Both the position numbers and the translations under genes were made by a program. A stretch of DNA of 64,000 nucleotides from CAYNMC01 sp964398365 (GTDB taxonomy: Bacteria > Patescibacteriota > Microgenomatia > UBA1400 > CAYNMC01): NCBI GenBank assembly GCA_964398365.1, contig CAYNMC010000021.1, forward strand, positions 33,318 to 97,317. The letters run 5' to 3'. Below the pieces are notes generated by a model. The model made no database searches, was not told the DNA's origin, and saw nothing but the letters and a program-made list of their open reading frames with translations. This document shows positions 8,830-19,107 of the stretch, piece by piece; position 1 is the first letter of the stretch, and each line of letters opens with the position of its first letter.

Positions 8830-9621
8830 ATGGCATTATATTCTTATTTTAAAAAACCACCAGTATTTTTTTCTCCAGAATTAAGTTTTTATGAGTCGTC
8901 TTCAAAGATGGGTTTAATTGCCACTTTTAAAAAAAACCGGTTTCTACCAATTGTTTTTATTTTAGGGGGACTTTTTTTACTTTCGCTGGTGAGCTATTCC
9001 CTTTTTTCTTACAAAATTAATCTTTGGCGTTGGCAAGAAGAGACGATTATTTCGCCAATTCCGGAAATAGTTTTGGCTAAGGATTTTGTTACCCCTTTAA
9101 AAGTTGAAGAAAGCGGTGGGAAAGTGGAAGTAATTGATAAGGTTGATTATAACTTGATTGCAAATTGGTTTCCTTCGCGACCAGTACCACCGATTAAGCC
9201 GAGTAAAGTTACCCATTACAATCTTTCTATACCTCAATTAAAGATTGAAAAAGCCGTGGTGGCGATTGGAGGGAGAGAGTTAAAAGATAGTCTAATTCAA
9301 TATCCTGGTACGGCTTTACCTGGCGAATATGGTAATACCGTAATTTTTGGCCATTCGGTTTTGCCAACCTTTTATAATCCCAAAGATTACAAAACTATTT
9401 TTTCTTTGATTCCTACTTTAAAAAAGGGGGATAAAATAATTCTTGATTTTGATGGTATGAGTTTTGTTTATGAAGTTGAAGATTATTTTGAGGTTAAACC
9501 AGAAGAGATTGATATTTTGGAACAACACTTTGATCGTCAAACCTTAAGCTTGGTGACTTGTGTGCCGCCGGGAACTTATCTTCGCCGGGGGATTTTAAGA
9601 GCCCGCTTAGTGAAAATATGA
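8830..9621 (+). CDS. Sortase family transpeptidase
   Basis: Membrane-anchored cysteine transpeptidase that attaches proteins to the envelope or joins pilin subunits. N-terminal cytoplasmic stretch, one membrane helix (about 37-59), then the sortase beta-barrel: YPGTALPGEYGNTVIFGHS gives the catalytic His (about 175), TLSLVTC the Cys (about 245), and the nearby YLRR the Arg. At 263 residues it is typical for class D/E. No LPxTG-type substrate is evident in the window. It overlaps ruvX by 4 nt. Confidence 0.92.
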   Translation: MALYSYFKKPPVFFSPELSFYESSSKMGLIATFKKNRFLPIVFILGGLFLLSLVSYSLFSYKINLWRWQEETIISPIPEIVLAKDFVTPLKVEESGGKVEVIDKVDYNLIANWFPSRPVPPIKPSKVTHYNLSIPQLKIEKAVVAIGGRELKDSLIQYPGTALPGEYGNTVIFGHSVLPTFYNPKDYKTIFSLIPTLKKGDKIILDFDGMSFVYEVEDYFEVKPEEIDILEQHFDRQTLSLVTCVPPGTYLRRGILRARLVKI

Positions 9622-10025
9622 AAAAAAGAGGAGAGAGGAAGAATTTTTTAGGAATCGATTTTGGGACCCAATATCTTGGTTTAGCCTTTTCTTCTGGTTA
9701 TTTGGCAGAGCCTTTAATTACCCTTCAATTTACTAACTTGCAAGAAGTAATAGCTAAATTGATTAAGATCATTCAAAAAAGACGGATCAATAAAGTGATT
9801 GTTGGTTTACCAGAGGGCAGATTAGAAAGGAGGATTAAGTCATTTACCAAGGAATTAAGAAAGCTAACTTCAGTTCCCGTTGCCTTTGTCGATGAGACCC
9901 TAACAACTTATGAGGCAAAGAAAAAAATGGCCGAGGCGGGAAATTCTAAGTTTAGAAAAAAAAGAAAAGAACATGAAATAGCAGCTTGTCTAATTCTTCA
10001 GGAATATTTGGAGACTCAAAATTAA
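9618..10025 (+). CDS. ruvX: Holliday junction resolvase-like RuvX/YqgF
   Basis: 135 residues from ATG 9618, which overlaps the sortase stop as ATGA; a frame extension further upstream would lie inside the sortase coding region and is rejected. RNase H-fold nuclease with FLGIDFGTQYLGLA (first catalytic Asp at about residue 12), VIVGLP, and VDETLTTYEA with the D-E pair at about 92. The family acts in 16S rRNA 5' processing and/or Holliday junction resolution. The lysine-rich C-terminus (KFRKKRKEHEIAACLILQEYL) holds the last acidic motif. Confidence 0.9.
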   Translation: MKKRGERKNFLGIDFGTQYLGLAFSSGYLAEPLITLQFTNLQEVIAKLIKIIQKRRINKVIVGLPEGRLERRIKSFTKELRKLTSVPVAFVDETLTTYEAKKKMAEAGNSKFRKKRKEHEIAACLILQEYLETQN

Positions 10026-10664
10026 CTTAACAATTTAAGTTTGAAATTTCTTATCACTGAAGATGAGTTTAAATTTTTTTGTACATTTAGTTTATTAAAA
10101 ACAGCTTTTAGGAAGACTTTTAACGGTTAGATTAAAGGAAAATAAATGCCGAAAAAGCCGGTGGTGGGGTATAAAAACTAAGCGGCCGCAGATTATTTAT
10201 TACCCCATAGAGCTTAATTATTTTTATAAATTTAATATTTTCCTACACCTGATATTCTTAATATATCTTCTTAATCTTCTTAGTGCTTTCCCCGTTTAAA
10301 GTTAAGAATTTCAAACTTTTTAATAATTACTAATGAAGTTGAAGTTTTGAATTTTTGATGGTTAATGGCGTGATGTTTTTCCTCTCTCGGCGGTTTATAC
10401 CTTGCTAATTTTATATAGTTTTTATTTTTATAACCTTAGCTTATTTTTAAGGACTTGTGAAAGGGCTTAAAGGAGGTTAGTATTTGAGTTTTAGAGTGTT
10501 GTAAAAACCCGAAGTTTTCTCCTTTTAGTGTTTTTATCAAATATTTTTTAATGGTATTTAAAGTTTCTTTGATATTGAGTTTAAGATTTTATGGTTAAAT
10601 CAAAAAAGTATCAGGTTAGGTTTCTATCTTGATTATTTTTATTGATTACTGTTAAAATGGATTT
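10026..10664. other. 639-nt gene-free gap with an imperfect long hairpin
   Basis: No ORF with coding character on either strand, and no tRNA or known RNA pattern recognised. Bases 10168-10206 form an imperfect inverted repeat (GGGGTATAAAAA ... TTTATTACCCC) centred on the palindrome GCGGCCGC, an unusually GC-rich island in AT-rich DNA. A perfectly spaced AAAGGAGG at 10468-10475 is not followed by a sizeable ORF. The promoter of the next gene is at its right edge. Confidence 0.5.
10629..10658 (+). promoter_or_regulatory. Promoter, leaderless geometry
   Basis: TTGATT (10629-10634), 18-nt spacer, TAAAAT (10653-10658), 6 nt to ATG 10665. Confidence 0.55.
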
Positions 10665-10865
10665 ATGTTTAAAAATATCATTGCGCCAGTCCAAGCTTGG
10701 TTACTCTCAAGAGGAAAGTGTGTTGGTTGTGGTACCAGTTTATCTTTGGGGCGACAAGAAAAAAGAAAGGATGGTTCAGTAAAGGTAACTTGTAGATGTG
10801 GCAGGATATTTATCCGGGAGGCAAAAACGGGAAAATATAGAAGGGCTTTATTTGATGAAGTATAG
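10665..10865 (+). CDS. Small zinc-ribbon protein
   Basis: 66 residues with two Cys pairs, CVGC(G) at 19-22 and CRC(G) at 43-45, in the spacing of a zinc ribbon. The rest is basic. It probably binds nucleic acid or protein; no specific family recognised. It sits alone behind its own promoter, 21 nt before mltG. Confidence 0.7.
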   Translation: MFKNIIAPVQAWLLSRGKCVGCGTSLSLGRQEKRKDGSVKVTCRCGRIFIREAKTGKYRRALFDEV

Positions 10866-10886
10866 GTTTATTTCTTCAAAAGGAGA

Positions 10887-11858
10887 ATGAAAAACCGGTT
10901 ACCTCTGTTTTTAACTTTATTTTTATTTTTCCCTTCCTTTTTACTTGGTTCTTTTTTGTGGTGGCAATGGGCCATTAATCCAGTAGACAGTAAGAGTCAA
11001 GCAGAAAAAATTTTTGTTATTCAGAAAGGCGAAAAGACGCAAAATATCATTGAGAGGCTCAAAAACGAGGGTCTAATTAAAAATAAATTAGCTTTTAGTT
11101 TACTCTTATATAAAGAGGGTGCAGCCGAAAAAATTCAAGCAGGAGATTTTCGTTTAAGTCCAAAAATGAACGCCCGAGAAATTATTCAACAGTTAAGAAA
11201 GGGAAGACTGGATGTTTGGGTGACTATCCCTGAAGGTTTAAGACGCGAAGAAATTTATCAAATTTTAACCAATGAAGGATTTAATTTTAATTTTCAAGAG
11301 TGGTTGACTTTGACAGAAGAAAAAGAAGGTTATTTATTCCCTGACACTTATCTTGTTCCTCAGGAAGCAACAGCAGGAGCCATTATTAAGATTTTATTGA
11401 ATAATTTTAAAGAAAAAACAAAAAATTTAGCTAAAGATTTAAACTTCGAAGATATTATTTTAGCTTCTGTGATCGAAAGAGAAGTAAAAACAGAAAAAGA
11501 CAGACCAATTGTCGCAGGAATTTTGAGAAAAAGACTCGAAAATGGGTGGCCGCTAGAGGTAGATGCGACTGTGCAGTATGCCTTAGGTAAAACAAAGTGT
11601 CAACAAAACCAAACTAAAAACTGTTGGTGGCAAGAGGTTAAAAGTGAAGACTTAAACATAGATTCGCCTTATAATACCTACAAAAATCGCGATTTGCCGC
11701 CGACGCCAATTTGTAACCCTGGTTTATCTTCAATTAGAGCGGCAATTTTTCCTCAAAAAACTAACTATTGGTTCTATCTTTCGGACAATAAAGGGAACCT
11801 TCATTTTGCTGAGACCTTAGAGGAGCACGAAGCCAATATCGAGAGGTATCTTAAATAA
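10887..11858 (+). CDS. mltG: Endolytic murein transglycosylase MltG
   Basis: Cleaves nascent glycan strands and sets their length. N-terminal membrane helix (7-27), LysM-like segment (FVIQKGEKTQNIIERLKNEGLI), then the YceG catalytic domain: GYLFPDTYLVP, ASVIEREV with the catalytic Glu at about 197, VAGILRKRLENGWPLEVDATVQYALG, and SPYNTYKNRDLPPTPICNPGLSSIRAA. Length 323 is normal. A possible Shine-Dalgarno AAAAGGAGA lies about 5 nt before the ATG. Confidence 0.96.
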   Translation: MKNRLPLFLTLFLFFPSFLLGSFLWWQWAINPVDSKSQAEKIFVIQKGEKTQNIIERLKNEGLIKNKLAFSLLLYKEGAAEKIQAGDFRLSPKMNAREIIQQLRKGRLDVWVTIPEGLRREEIYQILTNEGFNFNFQEWLTLTEEKEGYLFPDTYLVPQEATAGAIIKILLNNFKEKTKNLAKDLNFEDIILASVIEREVKTEKDRPIVAGILRKRLENGWPLEVDATVQYALGKTKCQQNQTKNCWWQEVKSEDLNIDSPYNTYKNRDLPPTPICNPGLSSIRAAIFPQKTNYWFYLSDNKGNLHFAETLEEHEANIERYLK

Positions 11859-11861
11859 CTC

Positions 11862-11890
11862 TTGACAAAATAAAGGATTGATGTTATAAA
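11862..11890 (+). promoter_or_regulatory. Strong sigma-70-type promoter of the rpoBC-rpsLG operon
   Basis: Perfect TTGACA (11862-11867), 17-nt spacer, TATAAA (11885-11890). It predicts a start near 11897 and a leader of about 135 nt before rpoB. Unlike most genes here, this operon has a long leader. Confidence 0.8.
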
Positions 11891-11901
11891 AGAAAAGCCT
11901 G

Positions 11902-12027
11902 TTAAGGTAATTTTTTGTTAGTGTGTCATTTATTAGGAAAGATTCCCTTTGATTAAAAAAAATATTTTATAAATCAAAAAATTAAAGCATCCAGGCCTTA
12001 AAAAAGGCCTTATTTATTTTACCTTAA
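11902..12027 (+). promoter_or_regulatory. Structured rpoB leader with terminator-like hairpin
   Basis: TTAAGGTAA (11902-11910) is perfectly complementary to TTACCTTAA (12019-12027), closing the whole leader just before the rpoB start. Inside are a small hairpin (GGAA-AGA-TTCC near 11935-11946), TTTGATT (11948-11954) pairing AATCAAA (11972-11978), and a GC hairpin AGGCCTT (11993-11999)/AAGGCCT (12004-12010) followed by TATTTATTTT. The last element looks like an intrinsic terminator or attenuator. No rplJ/rplL genes precede rpoB here. Confidence 0.6.
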
Positions 12028-12031
12028 ATTG

Positions 12032-15000
12032 ATGAAAAGAAATAATACCGGTGAAAGACTTTTTTGGGGTAAAGCCTATAAGGTGTTGCCTGAGCTTGAT
12101 TTTTTAGCGATTCAAAAAGAGTCTTATAAAGATTTTCTCGAGGATGGCATTAGAGAAATCTTAATGGAGTTTTCCCCCCTAGAAGATTTTACAGGTAAAA
12201 ATTGGCGTTTAGAGTTTCTCAGTCACAAGTTTGGTAAACCTAAATACAGTTCTTTAGAGGCAATCGAAAAAGGTTTAAATTATGAAAGCCCCCTTAAAGT
12301 TTTAAGTAAATTAACTAATAAAAAAACGGGTGAGACTACCGAGCAAGAAGTTTTTTTTGGTGATTTACCCCAGATGACTGGGAGCGGGACTTTTATTATT
12401 AATGGTGTTGAAAGAGCAGTGGTAACTCAACTGGTAAGAAGTTCGGGCGTTTTTTTTGCGGCAGAGACGGATGTTTTAACAGGCAGAGTACTTTACAAAG
12501 CAGAATTGCGGCCGTTGCGTGGTTCATGGTTGGAGTTTGTGGTTAACCGCAACGATATTATCAGCGTGAGAATCGACCGTCATCGTAAATTTCCAGTGAC
12601 AGTTTTATTAAGAGCAGTCGGCATTTCTTCTGACGAGGAATTACAGGAAATTTTTAAGGAAAGTGATACCAATCCCAAGCATAATTATTTAGCCGCCACT
12701 ATTAATAAAGATCCTACGAAATCTACAGAGGAGGCTTTAATTGAAATTTATGAAAAAATGCGCCCGGGCGAACCGGCGATTTTAGATAATGCTCGTCAAT
12801 TTCTCAATAATATGTTTTTTAGTCAGCGCCGCTATGATCTTGGAGAAGTTGGTCGCTATAAACTCAATAAACGCTTGGGACTTCCTACCGAAAATCTTGA
12901 TAATAAGAAACGAGTTTTAACTAAAGAAGATATTGTGGGAACTGTCAAATATCTTATTGGTCTGCAAAATGGCTTGGGAAGAATTGATGATATTGATCAT
13001 TTAGCTAATCGCAGAGTAAGACGCGTAGGCGAATTAGTTTCCTCTCTTGCTTTTAGAATTGGTATGTTAAGGCTTGAAAGGTCTATTCGTGAGAAGATGA
13101 GTCTTACTAAGCCAGATTTTTTAGCTACCCCAAGTTTTTTTATTAATCCTCGCCCGTTAGTGGCTACCATCAGTGAATTTTTCCGTCGGAATCGGCTGTC
13201 AACAATTTTGGATCAAAATAATCCCCTCTCTGAACTAGATAATTTAAGACGTCTTTCGGTGATGGGAAGAGGCGGAGTTACGAGAGAAAGAGCTTCCTTT
13301 TCAATGCGCGATATTAATTCCTCGCAATATAGCCGAATTTGTCCGGTACGTTCACCAGAAGGACCAAATATTGGTTTGGTTACCTATCTTTCTTTATATG
13401 TTAAGGTTGATAAGTATGGTTTTTTGCAAGCTCCTTATCGACGAGTAGTCAAAGTTAAAAAGAATAATCAAGTAAAAATGAAAGTTACTGAAGAAATTGT
13501 TTATATGCCTGCCGATGATGAGGAAGAACATTATATTACTCATGCGGCGATCAAAGTTGATGACCAGGGTTATATCCGAGAGGAATGGATTCCGGCAAGA
13601 TATAAAGGCGAATTTATTGAGATACCCGTGGAGCAAGTAGAATTTATGGACGTCATACCTCAGCAGGTAGTGGGGACTTCTGCTTCTTTAATTCCTTTTA
13701 TTGCTCATGATGAAGCTAATCGAGCTTTAATGGGTACTCATATGCAGTGTCAAGCTTTGCCTCTGGTAAAACCGATGGCGCCTTTAGTTGGTACAGGTAT
13801 GGAAAAGACGGTGGCAAGTGTGATGAATTGGGTGGTAAAAAGTGATTTTAACGGCAAAGTGGTGTTTGTTGATGCCCAAAAAATAATTATTCAAGTCGAT
13901 CCCAAAGAAAAAGCAAAACTTGAAGAATTTAAAAAGAATCTTCCTGAAATGGTCAAGGTTGAAGGCGATAAAGTAATTTATAAATTAATTAAATTTAAAA
14001 GAACAGCTCAAAGTACCTGCTATAACCAGATACCTGTTGTTGAGACAGGTGAGAAAGTTTCGACAGGCCAACTTATTATTGATGGCCCAGCCTGTCAAAA
14101 CGGAGAATTGGCTTTGGGGGCTAATTTATTGATTGCCTATATGCCCTTTGAGGGCTTAGGTTACGAAGACGCCATTGTGATTTCTGATCGTTTAGTTAAG
14201 GAAGATGTTCTTACCTCAATTCATATTAATGAATATGAAGCAGCCGTGATGGATACTAAACTTGGTCCTGAGGAATTAACCCGCGATATTCCCAATGTTT
14301 CCGAAACAGATTTGGCAAATTTAGCCTCGGATGGTATTGTTGTGGTTGGTGCTAACGTTAATCCAAACGATATTTTAGTGGGCAAAATTGCGCCCAAAGG
14401 TGAAACGGAATTGACCGCAGAAGAAAGACTTCTGCGTGCCATTTTTGGTGAAAAAGCGAGAGAAGTTCGTGATACTTCTTTGCGGATGCCTCATGGCGAA
14501 TCAGGAACAGTAATCAAAGTAAGTATTTTAGACAGAGAAAAGGGTGATGAATTAGAACCAGGCGTGAATAAAATTGTTAAAGTTTGGGTAGCCCAAATGA
14601 GAAAAGTGGTGGTTGGTGATAAATTGGCAGGCCGTCATGGTAATAAAGGAGTTATTTCGCGGATTGTTCCCGAGGCTGATATGCCTTATATGGAGGATGG
14701 TACACCCATCGATATTATTATTTCACCACTTTCCATCTTAGCAAGAATGAATTTAGGTCAGTTGCTTGAGGCTCAATTAGGTTGGGCTGCCCAGAGATTA
14801 AACTATAAAGTTGCTGTACCGGTTTTTGAAAATTTACAGGAAGAAACTATCCAAAGGGAATGGGAAAAAGCTGGTTTGCCACCAGATGGCAAAGTTCAAC
14901 TTTATAATGGTAAAACAGGAGAACCTTTTGAAAGAAAAACGAATGTGGGTATAGCTTATATTCTTAAACTTGTTCATATGGTGGAAGATAAAACCCATGC

Positions 15001-15403
15001 CCGCTCAACTGGTCCTTATTCTTTGGTAACCCAGCAACCATTGGGTGGTAAAGCCCAAATGGGCGGTCAGCGTTTAGGTGAGATGGAGGTTTGGGCACTT
15101 GAAGCTCATCGTGCTGCTTATAACCTGCAGGAGATGTTGACTATTAAAAGTGATGATGTGGTTGGTCGCGCGAAGGCTTTTGAGGCAATCGTTAAAGGTA
15201 CCGAAATTCCTGAAGCTACCATTCCGGAATCTTTTAAAGTTTTAGTTAAAGAACTTAATTCTTTGACTTTAAATATTATTCCCGGGGGGGTAATTGCCCA
15301 GCCAGCAAATATGAGTAATTCTGCTATTAGTAGTTTTTCTGACCAAGTTAATAATGAGATAAAAACAGAAAAAGAAGAAGTGAAGGAAGAAGAAAATGTT
15401 TAG
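12032..15403 (+). CDS. rpoB: RNA polymerase beta subunit
   Basis: Core subunit of RNA polymerase. Clear landmarks: GSGTFIINGVERAVVTQLVRS near the N-terminus, the rifampicin-region sequence SVMGRGGVTRERASFSMRDINSSQYSRICPVRSPEGPNIGL, GDKLAGRHGNKGVIS with the active-site Lys/Arg cluster, and the C-terminal KAQMGGQRLGEMEVWALEAHRAAYNLQEML. About 1123 residues, the short form lacking the large beta lineage inserts. In the rifampicin region, the position equivalent to E. coli His526 appears as Glu or Arg rather than His, by eye. ATG 12032 is preferred over TTG 12029; no Shine-Dalgarno is seen. Confidence 0.98.
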   Translation: MKRNNTGERLFWGKAYKVLPELDFLAIQKESYKDFLEDGIREILMEFSPLEDFTGKNWRLEFLSHKFGKPKYSSLEAIEKGLNYESPLKVLSKLTNKKTGETTEQEVFFGDLPQMTGSGTFIINGVERAVVTQLVRSSGVFFAAETDVLTGRVLYKAELRPLRGSWLEFVVNRNDIISVRIDRHRKFPVTVLLRAVGISSDEELQEIFKESDTNPKHNYLAATINKDPTKSTEEALIEIYEKMRPGEPAILDNARQFLNNMFFSQRRYDLGEVGRYKLNKRLGLPTENLDNKKRVLTKEDIVGTVKYLIGLQNGLGRIDDIDHLANRRVRRVGELVSSLAFRIGMLRLERSIREKMSLTKPDFLATPSFFINPRPLVATISEFFRRNRLSTILDQNNPLSELDNLRRLSVMGRGGVTRERASFSMRDINSSQYSRICPVRSPEGPNIGLVTYLSLYVKVDKYGFLQAPYRRVVKVKKNNQVKMKVTEEIVYMPADDEEEHYITHAAIKVDDQGYIREEWIPARYKGEFIEIPVEQVEFMDVIPQQVVGTSASLIPFIAHDEANRALMGTHMQCQALPLVKPMAPLVGTGMEKTVASVMNWVVKSDFNGKVVFVDAQKIIIQVDPKEKAKLEEFKKNLPEMVKVEGDKVIYKLIKFKRTAQSTCYNQIPVVETGEKVSTGQLIIDGPACQNGELALGANLLIAYMPFEGLGYEDAIVISDRLVKEDVLTSIHINEYEAAVMDTKLGPEELTRDIPNVSETDLANLASDGIVVVGANVNPNDILVGKIAPKGETELTAEERLLRAIFGEKAREVRDTSLRMPHGESGTVIKVSILDREKGDELEPGVNKIVKVWVAQMRKVVVGDKLAGRHGNKGVISRIVPEADMPYMEDGTPIDIIISPLSILARMNLGQLLEAQLGWAAQRLNYKVAVPVFENLQEETIQREWEKAGLPPDGKVQLYNGKTGEPFERKTNVGIAYILKLVHMVEDKTHARSTGPYSLVTQQPLGGKAQMGGQRLGEMEVWALEAHRAAYNLQEMLTIKSDDVVGRAKAFEAIVKGTEIPEATIPESFKVLVKELNSLTLNIIPGGVIAQPANMSNSAISSFSDQVNNEIKTEKEEVKEEENV

Positions 15404-18400
15404 TAATAAAATTATTGATTTTAAAACTTTAACCATTAAATTGGCTTCACCTCAAACCATTAAAGAATGGTCGCATGGTGAAGTAACCAAACCGGAAACT
15501 ATCAACTACCGAACTTTAAAACCGGAGAAAGACGGTTTGTTTTGCGAAAGGATTTTTGGTCCTACCAAGGACTGGGAGTGTTATTGTGGTAAATATAAAC
15601 GTATTCGCTATAAAGGGATTATTTGTGATAAATGTGGGGTAGAAGTCACTTTATCTAGGGTAAGAAGAGAAAGAATGGGACATATTTCTTTGGCTTGCCC
15701 AATTGCTCATGTTTGGTACTTCAAAGGTATCCCTTCTAAGCTTTCTTTATTATTAGATATCATTCCACGAGATCTTGCAGGTGTTATCTATTTTGCTCGT
15801 TATTTAGTTTTGGAAGTTGATGAAGATAAAAGAAAAGACGTTTTGAATAAATTGAAAAAAAAGCTAGAAACAACTCTTGAGGAACTGGAAATAAAAGCAA
15901 AAAAGGAAAAAACAGAATTAAAAGAAGAAGAGGCTAAAGCCATAAAAGAATTGAAAGAAAAAATTAAATTAGTAGAAAGAAGAGAACTGACTATTCAAGA
16001 AATTAATTTAAGAACTAAACAGCAAATTGCGGCAGTTAATGACAATCTTTTTGCGGAAAAAGAAAGAGCTCATCAACTTTTTAAAGCCCTTTTTGAAATG
16101 GTTAAAAAAATAAAAATAAAAAGTATTCTTACAGAAGATGAGTATCTAAAACTTTTGGATTATCAAGCGACTGGTTTTTTGAAGGTTGGAATGGGTGCGG
16201 AAAGTTTGCTGGAACTTATTAAGAAAACTGATTTTGACAAACTTTCAGATGATTTAAGAAAAACAGCAAGAACGGCAACAGGACAAAAAAGGATTAAGGC
16301 TACCAAAAGGTTACGTTTAATTGAAGGCATGAAAAAAGCCGGTATTCAGCCCAGTTGGATGATTTTAAGCGTTTTACCGGTGATTCCTCCTGATTTGCGA
16401 CCCATGGTTCAACTTTCTGGTGGTCGTTTTGCCTCAGCAGACCTTAATGATTTATATCGTCGGGTGATTAATCGTAACAACCGCCTTAAGCATTTAATTA
16501 ATCTTGGCGCTCCAGAGATTATCTTAAGGAATGAAAAAAGAATGCTTCAGGAAGCCGTTGATAATCTTATTGATGCCACGATTTCAGGCAGGACTAAGAG
16601 AAGAACTACCAAAGAATTAAGGTCTTTATCAGAAATGTTGCGAGGGAAACAGGGGCGCTTTCGCCAAAATCTTTTGGGTAAACGCGTAGATTATTCAGGC
16701 AGGAGTGTAATTGTTGTGGGACCAGAACTTTCCTTAAATCAATGCGGTTTACCTAAAGAAATGGCTTTAGAAATGTTTAAACCTTTTGTATTGCGAGAAA
16801 TTATCAAACAGGGATTGGCGCCAAATGTTAAAAGTGCCAAACATTTTTTAGAAAGACGACCGCCAGAAGTTTTTGATATTTTGGAGAAAATTACCCAAAA
16901 ACACCCTGTTTTTCTCAATCGGGCACCAACTTTACATAAATTAGGTATTCAAGCTTTTTATCCAGTTCTGATCGAAGGGAATGCGATTCAAATTCATCCC
17001 TGTGTTTGTGCCGGTTACAATGCTGACTTTGATGGTGACCAAATGGCAGTTCATGTACCTTTATCCAAAAATGCCATCAGAGAAGCAATTGAGCAAATGA
17101 TGCCTCAACATAATCTTTTAAAGCCTGCCGATGGTTCACCAATTACCTTACCCAATAAAGAAATGGCTTTTGGTTGTTATTATTTGACAACATTTGCTAA
17201 GGAAACAGAAAAAAAAGAACGCTTGCCTTTCAGCGATATCCATGAAGCAATTACTGCCTACCAACTTAAAAAAATCGGTTTACGCCAACCAATTAAGGTA
17301 AAAATAGATAAAAAGTTGGTGGTGACGAGTGTTGGCCGGATTCTTTTTAATGAGTCTCTGCCTTCTTTTTTACCCTTTGTTAATCAGCCAGTTAATGCTG
17401 CTTATTTAAAGGAATTAATAAATATAGCTTCTAAAAAGACTGATCTTGAACAAATGGTTAAATTAATTGATGATCTTAAACACTTAGGCTTTTGGGGCGC
17501 GACACTTTCCGGTATTTCTTTGTCTATTTCAGACTGTGAGGTGATTCCTCAGAAGAAAAAGATTATTGAGGAGGCTAATAAAAGGGTTGCCGAAATTGAA
17601 AAAAATTTCAAGTTAGGTTTAATCACCGAGGAAGAAAAGAAACGTTTATCCAATGATGTTTGGTTAGAGACGACAGAAGATATTGCCAATAAGACATGGG
17701 AAAATTTTGATTTGCAAAATAGCGTGAGAATGATTATTGATTCTGGCGGCACGAGGGCTTCGAAAGATCAAGTGAAACAGTTGGCGGCAATGAGAGGTTT
17801 GGTGGTTGATCCGTTAGGGAAAATAGTTGAATTGCCGACAAAATCAAACTTTAGAGAAGGTTTATCAGTATTTGAATATGTTACTTCGAGTCGAGGTTCC
17901 CGAAAAGGCCTTACCGATTCGGCTATTAAAACGGCTGATGCAGGTTATTTAACACGGCGTTTGGTTGACGTGGCTCACGACGTGATTATTAGATTAGAAG
18001 ATTGTGGAACTTCGCAGGGTATAGAAATTAAGAGAGAAGAAAAACGCATGACTACTTTTTATCAACGTTTATTGGGGCGCATTTTGCTTAAAAATATAGT
18101 TAATCCTCGAACAAAAAAAATTTTGATAAAAGCTGGAGAAATTCTTACTGAAGAGAAATTGAGCCAAATTAAAGACCTAGAGATAGAAAGCGTAAGTGTT
18201 CGTTCCCCTTTGACTTGTGAAGCAAAATATGGACTTTGTCAAAAATGCTATGGGTGGGATTTCTCTAAAAAAGAGTTGGTTTCTTTGGGAACACCGGTGG
18301 GGATTTTGGCTGCCCAATCTATAGGTGAGCCAGGAACTCAATTGACGATGAGAGTGAAACATTTTGGGGGAATTGTAGTTTCTGACGTGACGCAAGGATT

Positions 18401-19094
18401 ACCTCGGGTTGAAGAACTTTTTGAAGCCAGAACTCCCAAATTGTTATCCCCGATTACGGAGATTGCCGGTAGGGTTAAAGTTGAAGAAACACCATCAGGT
18501 TATCGCGTAAAAATTAGAAGTGTTGGTATAAAACCAGTCGAGGAAAGAGAATATTTAGTCCCCCTGACAAGCACTTTAAAGGTTAAGACAGGTGACCTGG
18601 TACCAGTAGGCATGCAATTGGCTTCTGGTGGCCTTGACCTTAAAGAAGTTTTAAGGATTAGAGGTTTAAGAGGCGTTCAGGATTATCTTATCAAAGAAAT
18701 CCAACAAATTTATGAATCTCAAGGCATTCCTATCAATGATAAACACTTTGAGGTGATTATTCGTAAAATGAGCGATAAAGTTAAAGTGGAATCTTCAGGG
18801 GATACTAATTTATTACCTGGGGAACTCGTAGAAAAATCTTACTTTGAGGATGAGAATGCGGCGATTTTAGCTTCTGGTGGCGAACCCGCTACTGCTCAAG
18901 TTATTATTTTAGGGATTACTCGAGCTAGTCTTTACACGAGTTCTTGGCTATCGGCAGCTTCTTTTCAGGAAACCTCAAATGTTTTAACTGATGCTTCTTT
19001 GGAAGGAAAGGAAGATAAACTTTTAGGTTTAAAAGAAAATGTTATAATAGGCAGACTGATTCCAACAACGCCAGAAAGAGCAAAAATAGAATAG
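15396..19094 (+). CDS. rpoC: RNA polymerase beta-prime subunit
   Basis: Overlaps rpoB by 8 nt. The N-terminal zinc site ([20 protein letters not shown]) is at residues 62-85. A coiled-coil-rich lysine/glutamate insertion spans about 140-210. The catalytic Mg motif [12 protein letters not shown] is at about 541. The bridge helix/trigger loop region ([32 protein letters not shown]) and the second zinc site ([13 protein letters not shown]) are intact. 1232 residues, within the usual range. Confidence 0.98.
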   Translation: MFSNKIIDFKTLTIKLASPQTIKEWSHGEVTKPETINYRTLKPEKDGLFCERIFGPTKDWECYCGKYKRIRYKGIICDKCGVEVTLSRVRRERMGHISLACPIAHVWYFKGIPSKLSLLLDIIPRDLAGVIYFARYLVLEVDEDKRKDVLNKLKKKLETTLEELEIKAKKEKTELKEEEAKAIKELKEKIKLVERRELTIQEINLRTKQQIAAVNDNLFAEKERAHQLFKALFEMVKKIKIKSILTEDEYLKLLDYQATGFLKVGMGAESLLELIKKTDFDKLSDDLRKTARTATGQKRIKATKRLRLIEGMKKAGIQPSWMILSVLPVIPPDLRPMVQLSGGRFASADLNDLYRRVINRNNRLKHLINLGAPEIILRNEKRMLQEAVDNLIDATISGRTKRRTTKELRSLSEMLRGKQGRFRQNLLGKRVDYSGRSVIVVGPELSLNQCGLPKEMALEMFKPFVLREIIKQGLAPNVKSAKHFLERRPPEVFDILEKITQKHPVFLNRAPTLHKLGIQAFYPVLIEGNAIQIHPCVCAGYNADFDGDQMAVHVPLSKNAIREAIEQMMPQHNLLKPADGSPITLPNKEMAFGCYYLTTFAKETEKKERLPFSDIHEAITAYQLKKIGLRQPIKVKIDKKLVVTSVGRILFNESLPSFLPFVNQPVNAAYLKELINIASKKTDLEQMVKLIDDLKHLGFWGATLSGISLSISDCEVIPQKKKIIEEANKRVAEIEKNFKLGLITEEEKKRLSNDVWLETTEDIANKTWENFDLQNSVRMIIDSGGTRASKDQVKQLAAMRGLVVDPLGKIVELPTKSNFREGLSVFEYVTSSRGSRKGLTDSAIKTADAGYLTRRLVDVAHDVIIRLEDCGTSQGIEIKREEKRMTTFYQRLLGRILLKNIVNPRTKKILIKAGEILTEEKLSQIKDLEIESVSVRSPLTCEAKYGLCQKCYGWDFSKKELVSLGTPVGILAAQSIGEPGTQLTMRVKHFGGIVVSDVTQGLPRVEELFEARTPKLLSPITEIAGRVKVEETPSGYRVKIRSVGIKPVEEREYLVPLTSTLKVKTGDLVPVGMQLASGGLDLKEVLRIRGLRGVQDYLIKEIQQIYESQGIPINDKHFEVIIRKMSDKVKVESSGDTNLLPGELVEKSYFEDENAAILASGGEPATAQVIILGITRASLYTSSWLSAASFQETSNVLTDASLEGKEDKLLGLKENVIIGRLIPTTPERAKIE

Positions 19095-19107
19095 GAGGTT
19101 TAAAATT

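Noticed and set aside
9558..9618. Longer RuvX starting inside the sortase gene
   Set aside because: ATG 9618 overlaps the sortase stop as ATGA and directly precedes the conserved nuclease start; the extension has no family match.
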